Positions 16,538-25,891 of a stretch of 32,494 bases of DNA are shown here, in pieces. The translations under genes were made by a program, and so were the position numbers. Positions within the stretch are counted from its first letter, which is position 1; each line of letters begins with the position of its first letter. Below the pieces are notes generated by a model. The model ran no database searches and was not told the origin of the DNA. It worked only from the letters and a program-made list of their open reading frames with translations. The DNA is from Modestobacter excelsi (lineage in GTDB: Bacteria > Actinomycetota > Actinomycetes > Mycobacteriales > Geodermatophilaceae), in the NCBI RefSeq assembly GCF_005930495.1, contig NZ_SJEX01000059.1, forward strand, positions 1 through 32,494, read 5' to 3'.

Positions 16538-17269
16538 TCAGCGTTGCAGGGAGCCGCGGGCGACGGACACGCCGGAGTGGGTCGGGTCGCCGTCCATCGG
16601 CTCCACGGAGACGTCGACCAGCGGGTAGGCGCCCAGGTCGAGCCCGTCGGGCAGGGGCAGCACGGTGTCGCCGCGGTGCACGGCGCCGACCGGCACCATC
16701 CGGACGGCGTCGGGCTGCAGCAGCCAGACCTCGTAGTAGCCGTCGGGCAGCGACGGCGCATCGAGGTCGACCTGCAGCGAGCGGACGCCGTCCACGTCGC
16801 GCACCTCGGCCCGGCCGGAGGCGTCCTCCGCGGGGAGCGGGTCCAGCGCCGCCGTGGCCACCACGGACCCGCTCCCGTCCTCGTCCCGGGTCAGCGCCAC
16901 GGCCCCGCCGCCGACGACCCCGCCGACGAGGACGGCGGCGGCGATCGTCAGCCAGCGGGTCCGCGACCGCCGTGGCCGCAGCGGCACGACCTCGGCCCCC
17001 GACGACGGCGGCACGACCTCGGCCCCCGACGACGGCGGGACGGCGGAGACGCCGGTGGCCGCGGCGATCGCCGTCCAGACCTGCGGGGGCGGGGTGACCT
17101 CCGGCGCGGTGCCGGCGAGCTCCGGCACCGCCAGGACCTCGACCGGACGGCGGAGCGCGGCGACCTCGGCGGAGCACTGCGCGCACCCGGCGAGGTGCGC
17201 GGCGTCGGTGTCGGGCAGCGGCTCGCCGAGCGCGGCCAGGGCGAGCTGCTCAGGGGTGGAGTGCGGCAC
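16538..17269 (-). CDS. RskA-type membrane anti-sigma factor
   Basis: This 243-aa protein holds the ECF sigma factor encoded just upstream inactive at the membrane. A short N-terminal zinc-finger-like anti-sigma motif is visible (HLAGCAQC at about 25-32). A linker with the duplicated PPSSGAEVV follows (about 78-95), then one membrane helix (RWLTIAAAVLVGGVVGGG, about 105-125). The extracytoplasmic RskA domain contains LPDGYYEVWLLQPDAVRMVPVG. Such proteins are normally released by regulated intramembrane proteolysis. The GTG start at 17269 overlaps the sigma gene stop by 20 nt, indicating translational coupling. Confidence 0.87.
   Translation of the reverse strand: MPHSTPEQLALAALGEPLPDTDAAHLAGCAQCSAEVAALRRPVEVLAVPELAGTAPEVTPPPQVWTAIAAATGVSAVPPSSGAEVVPPSSGAEVVPLRPRRSRTRWLTIAAAVLVGGVVGGGAVALTRDEDGSGSVVATAALDPLPAEDASGRAEVRDVDGVRSLQVDLDAPSLPDGYYEVWLLQPDAVRMVPVGAVHRGDTVLPLPDGLDLGAYPLVDVSVEPMDGDPTHSGVSVARGSLQR
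16981..17037 (-). repeat. 27-bp tandem duplication in anti-sigma gene
   Basis: GCACGACCTCGG starts at 16984 and again at 17011, and the identical stretch covers 16981-17037 (just over two 27-bp copies). It is in frame and encodes the doubled PPSSGAEVV of the linker before the membrane helix. Both copies are identical, so the duplication is probably recent. Confidence 0.8.
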
Positions 17270-17867
17270 CGTCCACCTCCAAGCGGTCGCGCAGCCGTTC
17301 CAGGGTGCGTCGGATGTGGCTCTTCACGGTGCCCAGCGGGATGCCGGTCCGCGCGGCGATCTGGCTGTGGGTCAGGTCGGCGAAGAACGCGAGCTCGATG
17401 ATGCGTCGTTGCGGCTGGCCGATCCGGTCCAACTCGCCGAGCAGCAGCACCCGGTCGGCGACGGCGTCGTCCACCCGGTCGGCATCGGCGGCTCGGGGCC
17501 GGGCCCGCGCGTCGGCGGCGGCCGCCTCGGCCGAGCGGCGCTGCCGGGCCATCTTCGCCCAGGTGTCGGCGATCTTGTGCCGGCAGATGCCGACCAGCCA
17601 GGCCGGCAGCGGACCGGCGGCCGGGGTGTACCCGGCGCGGCCGGTCCACGCCGCGACGAAGGTCTGCTGGGTGACGTCCTCGGCGTCCGGGCCCGGTCCG
17701 AAGGCGCGCACGGCGAGGCCGTGCACCTGCCCGGCCCACCGCGCGTAGGCCTCCGCGAGCGCCTGCTCGTCACCGGCGCAGAAGCGCCGGGCGATCTCGG
17801 CGTCGCTCGGTCCGGCAGCGGGGACGGGCGCCACCTCCCTGACCACCTCCCGACCGTAGGGCCTCAT
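17250..17867 (-). CDS. ECF-family RNA polymerase sigma factor
   Basis: This 205-aa sigma-70 family protein has only regions 2 and 4. Region 2 is at about 22-90 (ARRFCAGDEQALAEAYARWAG ... DAEDVTQQTFVAAW). Region 4 is at about 140-195, with the helix-turn-helix THSQIAARTGIPLGTVKSHIRRTLERLRDRLE. It resembles the SigK/SigL-type groups whose partners are RskA-like. The adjacent anti-sigma gene overlaps its 3' end and supports this. The ATG at 17867 lacks a good ribosome binding site; GTG codons 7 and 11 residues later are alternatives. Targets may include the sortase and DUF4397 genes just upstream (inference from adjacency). Confidence 0.9.
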   Translation of the reverse strand: MRPYGREVVREVAPVPAAGPSDAEIARRFCAGDEQALAEAYARWAGQVHGLAVRAFGPGPDAEDVTQQTFVAAWTGRAGYTPAAGPLPAWLVGICRHKIADTWAKMARQRRSAEAAAADARARPRAADADRVDDAVADRVLLLGELDRIGQPQRRIIELAFFADLTHSQIAARTGIPLGTVKSHIRRTLERLRDRLEVDGAALHP

Positions 17868-17896
17868 CGCCGGCAGGTGCGGCCGGGACAGCGCGG

Positions 17897-18532
17897 TCAC
17901 GGCCCCGGTTCGGCGACGACGACGACGTTGTCCGCGTAGCTGCGCAGCTCCGGCAGGAACTCCCCGCCGCAGGTCAGCAGCACCAGCCGCGGCGGCCCGG
18001 TCCGCTGGAAGAGCGCCGCCAGCGGCAGGGCGCGCTTCTCGATCAGCTCGCGGGAGACGACCTGCCAGCGGGTGACGGCGCCGGCCGCGTCGGTCACCCG
18101 GACCTCGGCACCGGCCTCGACCTCGCGCAGCGGCGCCAGCGCGCCCAGGCCCTGCTCGGCGTCGTCCACGTGCCCGGCGAGCACCGCCGTCCCCTCGTCG
18201 GCGCCGGGTGCCGGGCCGAACCGGTACCAGCCGACCCGGTCGACGTCCTCCGGGAGGGCCATCGCGCCCGCCGGGTCCACGCCGACGGGGTCGAGCGGGG
18301 CGTCGACCCCGGCCAGCTGCAGCCGGACCGGAGCCACTCGGGGCGCGACCGCGGACGGAGCCGCCGGGTGGGCGGTCACCGCGGGTGCGGGAGAGGGGCC
18401 CTCGGACGGCGTGTCCAGCACCGAGGCGACCGGCGGCCCCGCCGCCGGGCCGGGGCGGGTCGCCGCCCACGCCGTCGGGACACCGACGGCGAGCGCGAGA
18501 CCGGCGACCAGCACGGCGACGGGGGCGCGCAC
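17897..18532 (-). CDS. Class F sortase
   Basis: This 211-aa membrane-anchored or secreted transpeptidase has an N-terminal hydrophobic signal/anchor (VAVLVAGLALAVGV, residues 5-18), a Pro/Ala-rich spacer and a sortase barrel from about residue 68. The catalytic triad is visible: His121 (LAGHVDD), Cys188 (LVLLTCGGEF) and Arg197 (PELRSYADNVVV). Class F enzymes attach surface proteins to peptidoglycan in actinobacteria. The GTG start at 18532 lies 7 nt after the DUF4397 gene stop and lacks a clear ribosome binding site, so it is probably translated by coupling. The direct neighbour is its most likely substrate. Confidence 0.9.
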   Translation of the reverse strand: MRAPVAVLVAGLALAVGVPTAWAATRPGPAAGPPVASVLDTPSEGPSPAPAVTAHPAAPSAVAPRVAPVRLQLAGVDAPLDPVGVDPAGAMALPEDVDRVGWYRFGPAPGADEGTAVLAGHVDDAEQGLGALAPLREVEAGAEVRVTDAAGAVTRWQVVSRELIEKRALPLAALFQRTGPPRLVLLTCGGEFLPELRSYADNVVVVAEPGP

Positions 18533-18539
18533 GGGGAGC

Positions 18540-19349
18540 TCAGGCCCGGGTGCCGAGCAGCCGGCGCCCGGCCAGGGCCGCGGCGACCAGACCGGCGCCG
18601 GACAGCGCGACCAGCGGCAGCGGCAGGCCGTCCCCGGTCAGGCCGCCCGAGCCACCGGGGACGGCGGAGGGGGCGGAGTCCATCCCGCTCAGCGTCTGCA
18701 CGGCCAGCTGGTAGTCGGCGTCGGCCGAGCCCCAGGCGTAGACCGCGGTCACGGTGCCCTCCCCGAGCGTCAGGTCGGCCGGGCCGATCGCCACCGTGGA
18801 GGTGCCGGCCAGGACGACGTCGGCGCTGATCGTGCCGGCGGGCACGGTGAGCGTCGCCTCCTCCGGGTTGGTCAGCCCCGGCGCCACGACGGTGCCACCA
18901 GCCCGGACGTCGACGGCGGGAGCTGCCGCGGTGTGGCGCACGGTCACCCGGGCCTGCCCGGCCGGGACCGCCGACACGTCGTTGACGAACGGCGTGAGCA
19001 CCGGCGTGCCGGTCTCGGTCAGGTGCGCGACCACGGTGGCGTTCGCGCCGGCCGGGACGGTGACGTCGTCGGCCTTCGCTGCGGGCGTCGTGCTGGCCGG
19101 GTCCGAACCCGCCGGGTAGATGGCCAGGTCGTAGTCGCCGGCCGGCAGGGACATCTCGTCGGTGAGCGTGCCCGGCTGGAAGTCGGGGATCAGCTCCTCG
19201 CCGTTGGCGTACACGTCGACCGGTACACCCGGGACGGCGTGCAGGACCGACACGGTGGCGGTGTCGGCGGCCTGCGCGGGCGGTGCGGCCAGGAGGACCA
19301 GGCCGCCGGCGGCGACGGCGGCCAGGGTGGTGCTGCGGGTCCGGCTCAC
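18540..19349 (-). CDS. Secreted DUF4397-domain protein with C-terminal anchor
   Basis: This 269-aa protein has a Sec signal peptide (TTLAAVAAGGLVLLAAPPAQA, cleavage near residue 28). A DUF4397 region begins ATVSVLHAVPGVPVDVYANGEEL, and a second beta-rich half begins VTVRHTAAAPAVDVRAGG. Near the C-terminus a Gly/Ser linker is followed by GLPLPLVALSGAGLVAAALAG and a basic tail (RRLLGTRA). This is the layout of a sortase substrate, but no canonical LPxTG is present. The GTG at 19349 has GGAAGGA about 6 nt upstream. It is likely co-transcribed with the sortase and displayed on the cell surface; its biochemical role is unknown. Confidence 0.85.
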   Translation of the reverse strand: MSRTRSTTLAAVAAGGLVLLAAPPAQAADTATVSVLHAVPGVPVDVYANGEELIPDFQPGTLTDEMSLPAGDYDLAIYPAGSDPASTTPAAKADDVTVPAGANATVVAHLTETGTPVLTPFVNDVSAVPAGQARVTVRHTAAAPAVDVRAGGTVVAPGLTNPEEATLTVPAGTISADVVLAGTSTVAIGPADLTLGEGTVTAVYAWGSADADYQLAVQTLSGMDSAPSAVPGGSGGLTGDGLPLPLVALSGAGLVAAALAGRRLLGTRA

Positions 19350-19423
19350 GGTGCTTCCTTCCGGTAGGAGGGTCTGTCGACTGCTCCTTCCGCCCGGCCC
19401 CCCGATCCGGATGCAGCGACTCC

Positions 19424-20566
19424 TCAGCGGGCCAGCCCGGCCGCCAGCGCGTCGAGGTCGTCGAGGGTGGCGTCCACGTGCGGCGAGACCCGCAGCACCG
19501 GGCCGTCGAGTTCCGCGGGGGCGCGCTCCCGGCCCACCGCCGTCACCAGGACGCCGTGCTCGGCGTGCAGCCGCGCGACGGTCCTCGCGACGTCGACGCC
19601 GGCCGGCGGCCGCAGCGTGGTGATCGCGGTCGGGGAGTCCAGCGGCTCGACGACCGACCAGCCGCCCCGCCCGGCGAGCCGTTCCCGGGTGGCCCGGCCG
19701 AGGGCGGCCAGCCGGCCGCGCACCCGGTCCGGCCCGGCCGCCAGGTGCTCGCCGAGGGCGACCACCAGGCCGACCCGGCCGGCGACGTGGGCGTCGGCGG
19801 ACTCGTACCAGCGGGCGTGGTCGACGCCGGCGCCCGCGTCGTCGAAGAGCTCCGGGCCGACCAGCGGGGTCAGCCGCTCGGTGATCCCCGGTCGCATCAC
19901 CAGGAATCCCACGCCGCGGGGCCCGGCCAGCCACTTGCGGGCCGGCGCGTAGGCGACGTCGGCGCCGAGGTCGCAGTCCACCTGCCCGAGCGCCTGGGCG
20001 ACGTCGAGCACCAGCGGCACACCGGCGGCGCGGCAGACCGCGGCCAGCTCTCGGCCGGGCTGGACGACACCGCGGTGGCTGGCCACCAGGGTGACGTGCA
20101 CGAGCGCGGGCGGGTCGTCGCGGAGCACCCGCTCGACGCCGGCCAGGTCGGCGCGGCCGAGGTCGTCGGCCGGCAGCACCACCGGCATCAGGCCGGCGTC
20201 GGCGAGGACGGCGGCGTTGTGCCAGTACTCGCCGGGCAGCACGCCCACCCGGGTGCCGGGGGCGAGCCGCCAGCGGCCGATGAGCGTGCGCACAGAGGCC
20301 GACGCGCTCTCGGTGAAGGCGACGTCGGCCGCGGCCATCCCGACCAGCCCGGCGAGCACCGAGCGGCCTTGCTGCAGCAGGCCCTCGGCGGCGGCCTCGG
20401 CCACGTGCGCCCCCACCTCCGCCTCGTGCCGGGCGTGCCGGGCCACCGCCGCCAGCACCTGCTCGCTCTGCCGGCTGCAGGCCGCCGAGTTCAGGTGGAC
20501 CACGGCCGGCCGCGGTCGGGCGGCCCGCCACCCGGTGCCCAGGTCGTCGTGCGGGAGCGCGCTCAT
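19424..20566 (-). CDS. egtE: EgtE-like PLP-dependent C-S lyase
   Basis: This 380-aa class V aminotransferase-fold protein resembles mycobacterial EgtE, which converts hercynylcysteine sulfoxide to ergothioneine. Matching features are WRAARPRPAVVHLNSAACSRQSEQVLAAVARHARHEAEVGAHVAE at the N-terminus and LPGEYWHNAAVLADAG. The PLP lysine lies in YAPARKWLAGPRGVGFL. The call rests on this N-terminal signature; general cysteine desulfurase-like enzymes are the alternative. No egtA, egtB, egtC or egtD is nearby, so the gene is separated from the rest of the pathway. The ATG at 20566 directly abuts GGGAGG with no spacer, so a leaderless transcript or a different start is possible. Confidence 0.75.
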   Translation of the reverse strand: MSALPHDDLGTGWRAARPRPAVVHLNSAACSRQSEQVLAAVARHARHEAEVGAHVAEAAAEGLLQQGRSVLAGLVGMAAADVAFTESASASVRTLIGRWRLAPGTRVGVLPGEYWHNAAVLADAGLMPVVLPADDLGRADLAGVERVLRDDPPALVHVTLVASHRGVVQPGRELAAVCRAAGVPLVLDVAQALGQVDCDLGADVAYAPARKWLAGPRGVGFLVMRPGITERLTPLVGPELFDDAGAGVDHARWYESADAHVAGRVGLVVALGEHLAAGPDRVRGRLAALGRATRERLAGRGGWSVVEPLDSPTAITTLRPPAGVDVARTVARLHAEHGVLVTAVGRERAPAELDGPVLRVSPHVDATLDDLDALAAGLAR

Positions 20567-20670
20567 CCTCCCGACGCTAAGGCACCGCCCGTGCGGTCGG
20601 TCACCCTGCCGGGGGCGGTGGGCTGGAGCACGCGTGGGTCCGCTCCGGCCGGGTAGGGGACGAGCAGCAC

Positions 20671-20689
20671 GGCTGCCAGCACGGCAGCC
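20671..20689. promoter_or_regulatory. Inverted repeat upstream of MEDS/HATPase gene
   Basis: GGCTGCC (20671-20677), a 5-nt spacer, and GGCAGCC (20683-20689) form a perfect 7-bp inverted repeat. It lies 28 bp before the ATG at 20718, in the 151-bp divergent intergenic region. It could be an operator or a 5' leader hairpin. GGGTAG at 20651-20656 resembles the -10 of stress sigma factors (GGGTA), but no matching -35 was seen. Confidence 0.35.
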
Positions 20690-20717
20690 CGGCGACGACG
20701 GATCGGGGACCAGCGGC

Positions 20718-21677
20718 ATGGACGGGGCGCACCGGGCACTCATCGGCGCCTCGGACCCAGAACTGGTCGACGGCACGGTGGCCTTCGTCCAGGACGCCCT
20801 GGACGCCGGTGAGCAGGTCGTCATCGCCTGCACCGACCCCACCACGGAGCTGCTGCAGAAGGCGCTGGCCGACCGCCCGCAGGTCGCCTGGGCCGAGTGG
20901 GGCGAGGTGTACGGCCACGGCCCGGCTGCGGCGGTCACCGCGGTCCGCCGGCTCGGGGAGCGGCACCGCACGCCCGGCCGGCCGGTGGTGCGCGTCGTCC
21001 TCGAGCCGCTGGCCGGGCCGGACCGCGACACCTGGCGCGAGTGGCAGCGCTACGACGCCGTCCTGGACCACCAGCTCGACGAGGCGGAGCTGCTCGGTGA
21101 GGGTCCGCTGCTCGTGCTGTGCCTGTGCGACACCCGCCGGGCGGCGCCCGAGCTGGTCCAGGCCGCCCGGGACACGCACCCCTCGCTGCAGGTGGAGGGT
21201 GCCGCGGTGGCCAACCCCGGGCACGTCGACGCCGCCGAGTACCTCACCTCGCTGCCGGTGCCGGTCGAGCCGCTGGAGGAGACCGAGCCGCTGGTGCGCG
21301 CGGACTCGGTGCGCGACCTGCGCGGGCTGCGCCGGGACCTGGCCGCGCGGGCCGCGGACGCCCGGCTGCCGACGGGCACCGAGTCGGCGCTGGAGGACTT
21401 CCTGCTCGCCGTCGACGAGATGACGACCAACGCGCTGCGCCACGGCCGGCCGCCGGTCGACCTGCGGTTGTGGGTCGACGACCGGCGGCTGGTCTGCACG
21501 GTCACCGACCGCGGCGCCGGCCTGCAGGACCCGTTCATCGGCTACGGGCCGGCCCACGGCGACGACCTGTCGCTGGGCGGCATGGGGCTCTGGCTGGCCC
21601 GCCAGCTGTGCGACCACGTGGACATCACCGCCGCCGACGAGGGCGTCCAGGTCCGGCTGACCACCGTCTTGCGCTGA
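20718..21677 (+). CDS. MEDS-domain / HATPase anti-sigma-type regulator
   Basis: This 319-aa protein has two parts. Residues 1 to about 195 form a MEDS-like sensor region (HRALIGASDPELVDGTVAFVQDALDAGEQVVIACTDP). Residues about 215-319 form an RsbW-like GHKL ATPase domain, with the N-box LAVDEMTTNALRHG, the G1 box VTDRGAGLQDP and the G2 motif GGMGLWLARQLCDHVD. Such fusions act as serine kinases or anti-sigma factors in partner-switching stress networks. No anti-sigma antagonist (STAS) or sigma-B-type gene is adjacent. The ATG at 20718 follows a GGGGA site. The stop is followed after one base by the GTG of the DUF309 gene. Confidence 0.87.
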   Translation: MDGAHRALIGASDPELVDGTVAFVQDALDAGEQVVIACTDPTTELLQKALADRPQVAWAEWGEVYGHGPAAAVTAVRRLGERHRTPGRPVVRVVLEPLAGPDRDTWREWQRYDAVLDHQLDEAELLGEGPLLVLCLCDTRRAAPELVQAARDTHPSLQVEGAAVANPGHVDAAEYLTSLPVPVEPLEETEPLVRADSVRDLRGLRRDLAARAADARLPTGTESALEDFLLAVDEMTTNALRHGRPPVDLRLWVDDRRLVCTVTDRGAGLQDPFIGYGPAHGDDLSLGGMGLWLARQLCDHVDITAADEGVQVRLTTVLR

Positions 21678-21678
21678 C

Positions 21679-22155
21679 GTGACCGGCGCCTCCCGGGACC
21701 GCGACGACGCCGGTCGGGCCCGCAACGCCCGCCCCCGGGACGCGCTCGGCCGGCCGCTGCCCTACGGCTCGGTGGGCGAGCCGCGGGCTCCGGAGGGCGT
21801 CGTCCGCACGCCGGAGGACACCCTGCGCGAGGCGCAGGCGCTGCTCGACGCCGGCCGCCCCTTCCACGCCCACGAGGTGCTCGAGGACGCCTGGAAGACC
21901 GGTCCGGACGACGAACGCGACCTGTGGCGCGGCCTGGCGCAGCTCGCGGTCGGTCTCACCCACGCCGCCCGCGGGAACGGCCCGGGCGCGGCCACCCTGC
22001 TGGCCCGCGGGGCGCGGTCGCTGGGCACCGCGGGAGCCGCGGCGGCCCGGCACGGGGTCGACCTGACCGGCCTCGTGGCGTGGGGGGAGCGGCTGGCCGG
22101 TGCCGCAGGATCAGGCGCACCGGTCGACCTCACCCCGCCCCGGCTGACCGGCTGA
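21679..22155 (+). CDS. DUF309 family protein
   Basis: This 158-aa protein has the DUF309 helical core at about residues 45-110. It includes EAQALLDAGRPFHAHEVLEDAWKTG with the conserved HEVLE, then RDLWRGLAQLAVGLTHAARGN. The N-terminal 40 residues are charged and probably flexible. The biochemical function of the family is unknown. The GTG start lies one base after the preceding stop, so it is translated with the MEDS/HATPase gene, which hints at a shared process. Confidence 0.85.
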   Translation: MTGASRDRDDAGRARNARPRDALGRPLPYGSVGEPRAPEGVVRTPEDTLREAQALLDAGRPFHAHEVLEDAWKTGPDDERDLWRGLAQLAVGLTHAARGNGPGAATLLARGARSLGTAGAAAARHGVDLTGLVAWGERLAGAAGSGAPVDLTPPRLTG

Positions 22156-22207
22156 CCTGGCGGGTGCCCTGTGGTGGGACGACCACGGTGAGTGCCACGA
22201 TGAGGGT

Positions 22208-23689
<1,482 letters not shown>

Positions 23690-23693
23690 CCCG

Positions 23694-24881
23694 GTGACCG
23701 GCCCCTCCGCCTCCTTCGACGCGCTCACCGAGGACGCCCTGCGGTCGGCCGGCAGCCTGAAGTGGACCCGCTACGGCGACGTGATCGGTGCCTTCGTCGC
23801 GGAGATGGACTTCGGGACGGCGCCGGTCGTCACCCGCGCGCTGCACGACGCGGTGGACGCGGGGGCGCTGGGCTACCTGCCGGACGCGGCGGCCCGGGAC
23901 ATGGCCGTGGCCTGCGCGGACTTCCAGCGTCGCCGCCACGGCTGGGAGCTGCCGCCGGAGTGGATCACCCCGCTGGCCGACGTCACGGCGGGCCTGCAGG
24001 CCACCATCGAGCACTTCACGCCGCCGGGCGCCCCCATCGTGCTGCCCACGCCGGCGTACATGCCGTTCCTGGTGGTCCCGCGGGCGATGGGCCGGGAGCT
24101 GATCGAGGTGCCGATGGTCCGGGACGCGAGCGGCCGGCTCACCGACGACCTCGACGGGCTGGACCGGGCCTTCGCCGCCGGCGGGGCGCTGCTGGTGCAC
24201 GTCGACCCGCACAACCCGACCGGGCGGGTGGCCACCGAGGCCGAGCAGCGCGGGATCGCCGAGGTGGTCGAGCGGCACGGCGCCCGGGTGTTCGCCGACG
24301 CCATCCACGCGCCGTTGGTGTACCCCGGCGCGGTGCACCGGCCCTACGCCGCGCTGTCGCCGGCGACGGCCGCGCACACCGTGACCGCCACGTCGGTGTC
24401 CAAGGCGTTCAACGTCCCCGGGCTCAAGACCGCGCAGCTGCTGCTGTCCGACCCCGCGGACGCCGCGCACTGGGCGGAGGTCGGCGACCGGACCGGGCAC
24501 GGGGCGTCCACCCCGGGCGTCCTGGCCAGCACCGCCGCCTACACCGCGGGGGAGGAGTGGCTGGACGACGTCCTGACCTACTTGGACAGCAACCGCAGGC
24601 TGCTCGCGGAGCTGCTCGCCGAGCAGCTGCCGCAGGTCCGGTACACCCCGCCCGAGGGCACCTACCTGGCCTGGCTGGACGGCCGGGAGCTGGGCGTCGA
24701 GGGCTCGCTGGGCGAGTTCTTCCTGCGGGAGGCCGGGGTGGCCCTGGTCGACGGGCCGGAGTGCGGCGCCCCCGGGGCCGGGCACGTGCGCCTCAACCTG
24801 GCCACGCCCCGGCCGGTGCTGCGCACCATCGTCGCCCGCATGGCCGCCGTGGTCCCTGGGGCGGCGGGTCCTGTGTCCTGA
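23694..24881 (+). CDS. patB: PatB/MalY-type PLP-dependent C-S lyase / aminotransferase
   Basis: This 395-aa fold-type I PLP enzyme resembles PatB/MalY cystathionine beta-lyases. Visible features are the LKWTRYGDVIGAFVAEMDFGTAP start, HVDPHNPTGRV, FADAIHAPLVYPGAVHRPY and the PLP lysine in SVSKAFNVPGLKTAQL. Near the C-terminus are EGTYLAWLDGRELG and GHVRLNLATPR. Members cleave cystathionine or cysteine conjugates, or act as aminotransferases; the substrate here is open. The GTG at 23694, five bases after the malic enzyme stop, is used instead of an upstream start that would overlap malic enzyme by 35 nt. The two are probably one transcript. Confidence 0.87.
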   Translation: MTGPSASFDALTEDALRSAGSLKWTRYGDVIGAFVAEMDFGTAPVVTRALHDAVDAGALGYLPDAAARDMAVACADFQRRRHGWELPPEWITPLADVTAGLQATIEHFTPPGAPIVLPTPAYMPFLVVPRAMGRELIEVPMVRDASGRLTDDLDGLDRAFAAGGALLVHVDPHNPTGRVATEAEQRGIAEVVERHGARVFADAIHAPLVYPGAVHRPYAALSPATAAHTVTATSVSKAFNVPGLKTAQLLLSDPADAAHWAEVGDRTGHGASTPGVLASTAAYTAGEEWLDDVLTYLDSNRRLLAELLAEQLPQVRYTPPEGTYLAWLDGRELGVEGSLGEFFLREAGVALVDGPECGAPGAGHVRLNLATPRPVLRTIVARMAAVVPGAAGPVS

Positions 24882-24958
24882 CGAGCGGGGGGCCGGAGGC
24901 CTCCCCGAGGAGGGACGTCAGCGGCTCCCCACGAGGGGGGACGGCAGCTGGACGCGGT

Positions 24959-24975
24959 GTCGTCCGGAGGACGAC
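24959..24975. promoter_or_regulatory. Palindrome just upstream of DNA glycosylase gene
   Basis: GTCGTCC (24959-24965), a GGA spacer, and GGACGAC (24969-24975) form a perfect 7-bp inverted repeat ending 9 nt before the glycosylase ATG. It contains the only plausible ribosome binding site (GGAGG, 24966-24970), so folding in mRNA could limit translation. It may equally be an operator. Confidence 0.4.
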
Positions 24976-24984
24976 CATGCGATC

Positions 24985-25854
24985 ATGCCCGAGTTGCCCG
25001 AGGTGGAGGCCCTGGCGGCGTTCCTCCGCGAGAACGCCGTCGGCCGTGTGGTCACGCGCGTCGACCTGGCCGCCGTCCAGGCGATCAAGACCTTCGACCC
25101 GCCGCTGTCCGCGCTGGCCGGGCTGGAGCTGACCGGCGCCACGCGGCACGGCAAGTTCCTCGACCTCGACGTCTCCGGCCTGCACCTGGTGGTGCACCTG
25201 GCCCGGGCCGGCTGGCTGCACTGGCGCAAGGACCTGCCCACCGCGCCGCCCAAGCCGGGCAAGGGGCCGCTGGCGCTGCGGGTGCACCTCGAGCCGCGGG
25301 AGGGGGAGCTGCCGGAGGGCTTCGACCTCACCGAGCAGGGCACCCGCAAGGGGCTCGCGGTCTACGTCGTCCGCTCGCCGTCGGAGGTGCCGGGGATCGC
25401 CCGGCTCGGCCCGGACGCCCTGGCCGTGGACACCGAGCAGTTCGGCGCGCTGCTGGTCGGGCGGCACACCCAGCTCAAGGGGACGCTCACCGACCAGACC
25501 GTGCTCGCCGGCATCGGCAACGCCTACTCCGACGAGATCCTGCACGCCGCCAGGCTGTCGCCGTTCAAGATGGCCGACAAGGTCACCGACGACGAGCTGC
25601 TCCGGCTGCACGCGGCGGTGCGGGAGACGCTGACCGACGCGCTGGACCGGCAGCTCGGCCAGCGGGCGGCGACGCTGAAGGGCGAGAAGCGGGCCGGGCT
25701 GCAGGTGCACGCCCGCACCGGGCTGCCGTGCCCGGTGTGCGGGGACACCGTCCGCGAGGTCTCCTTCGCCGACACCTCGCTGCAGTACTGCCCGACCTGC
25801 CAGACCGGCGGCAAGCCGCTGGCGGACCGGCGGATGTCCAAGCTGCTGCGCTGA
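24985..25854 (+). CDS. Fpg/Nei-family DNA glycosylase
   Basis: This 289-aa base-excision repair enzyme has the invariant N-terminus MPELPEVEALAAFLRENAVG, where Pro2 is the catalytic nucleophile and Glu3 is essential. It has the conserved RHGKFLDLDV lysine and a helix-two-turn-helix with GIGNAYSDEILHAARLSPF. The C-terminal zinc finger is intact, with two CxxC pairs (CPVCG and CPTCQ) followed by QTGGKPLADRRMSKLLR. It removes oxidised bases and nicks the DNA. Whether it prefers 8-oxoguanine (Fpg) or oxidised pyrimidines (Nei) cannot be decided. The start is fixed by the required Met-Pro-Glu, although GGAGG is 14 nt away. Confidence 0.93.
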   Translation: MPELPEVEALAAFLRENAVGRVVTRVDLAAVQAIKTFDPPLSALAGLELTGATRHGKFLDLDVSGLHLVVHLARAGWLHWRKDLPTAPPKPGKGPLALRVHLEPREGELPEGFDLTEQGTRKGLAVYVVRSPSEVPGIARLGPDALAVDTEQFGALLVGRHTQLKGTLTDQTVLAGIGNAYSDEILHAARLSPFKMADKVTDDELLRLHAAVRETLTDALDRQLGQRAATLKGEKRAGLQVHARTGLPCPVCGDTVREVSFADTSLQYCPTCQTGGKPLADRRMSKLLR

Positions 25855-25891
25855 GCGGACCGAGGACCCCCTCCCGGGCCGGGGACTCCAC

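Noticed and set aside
22171-22186. GTGGT-N6-ACCAC inverted repeat before the malic enzyme gene
   Set aside because: The 5-bp arms are too short to distinguish from chance in this DNA.
25868-25886. CCCC/GGGG stem between the convergent glycosylase and membrane protein genes
   Set aside because: The stem is short and imperfect, and there is no T-rich tail, so it was not called as a terminator.
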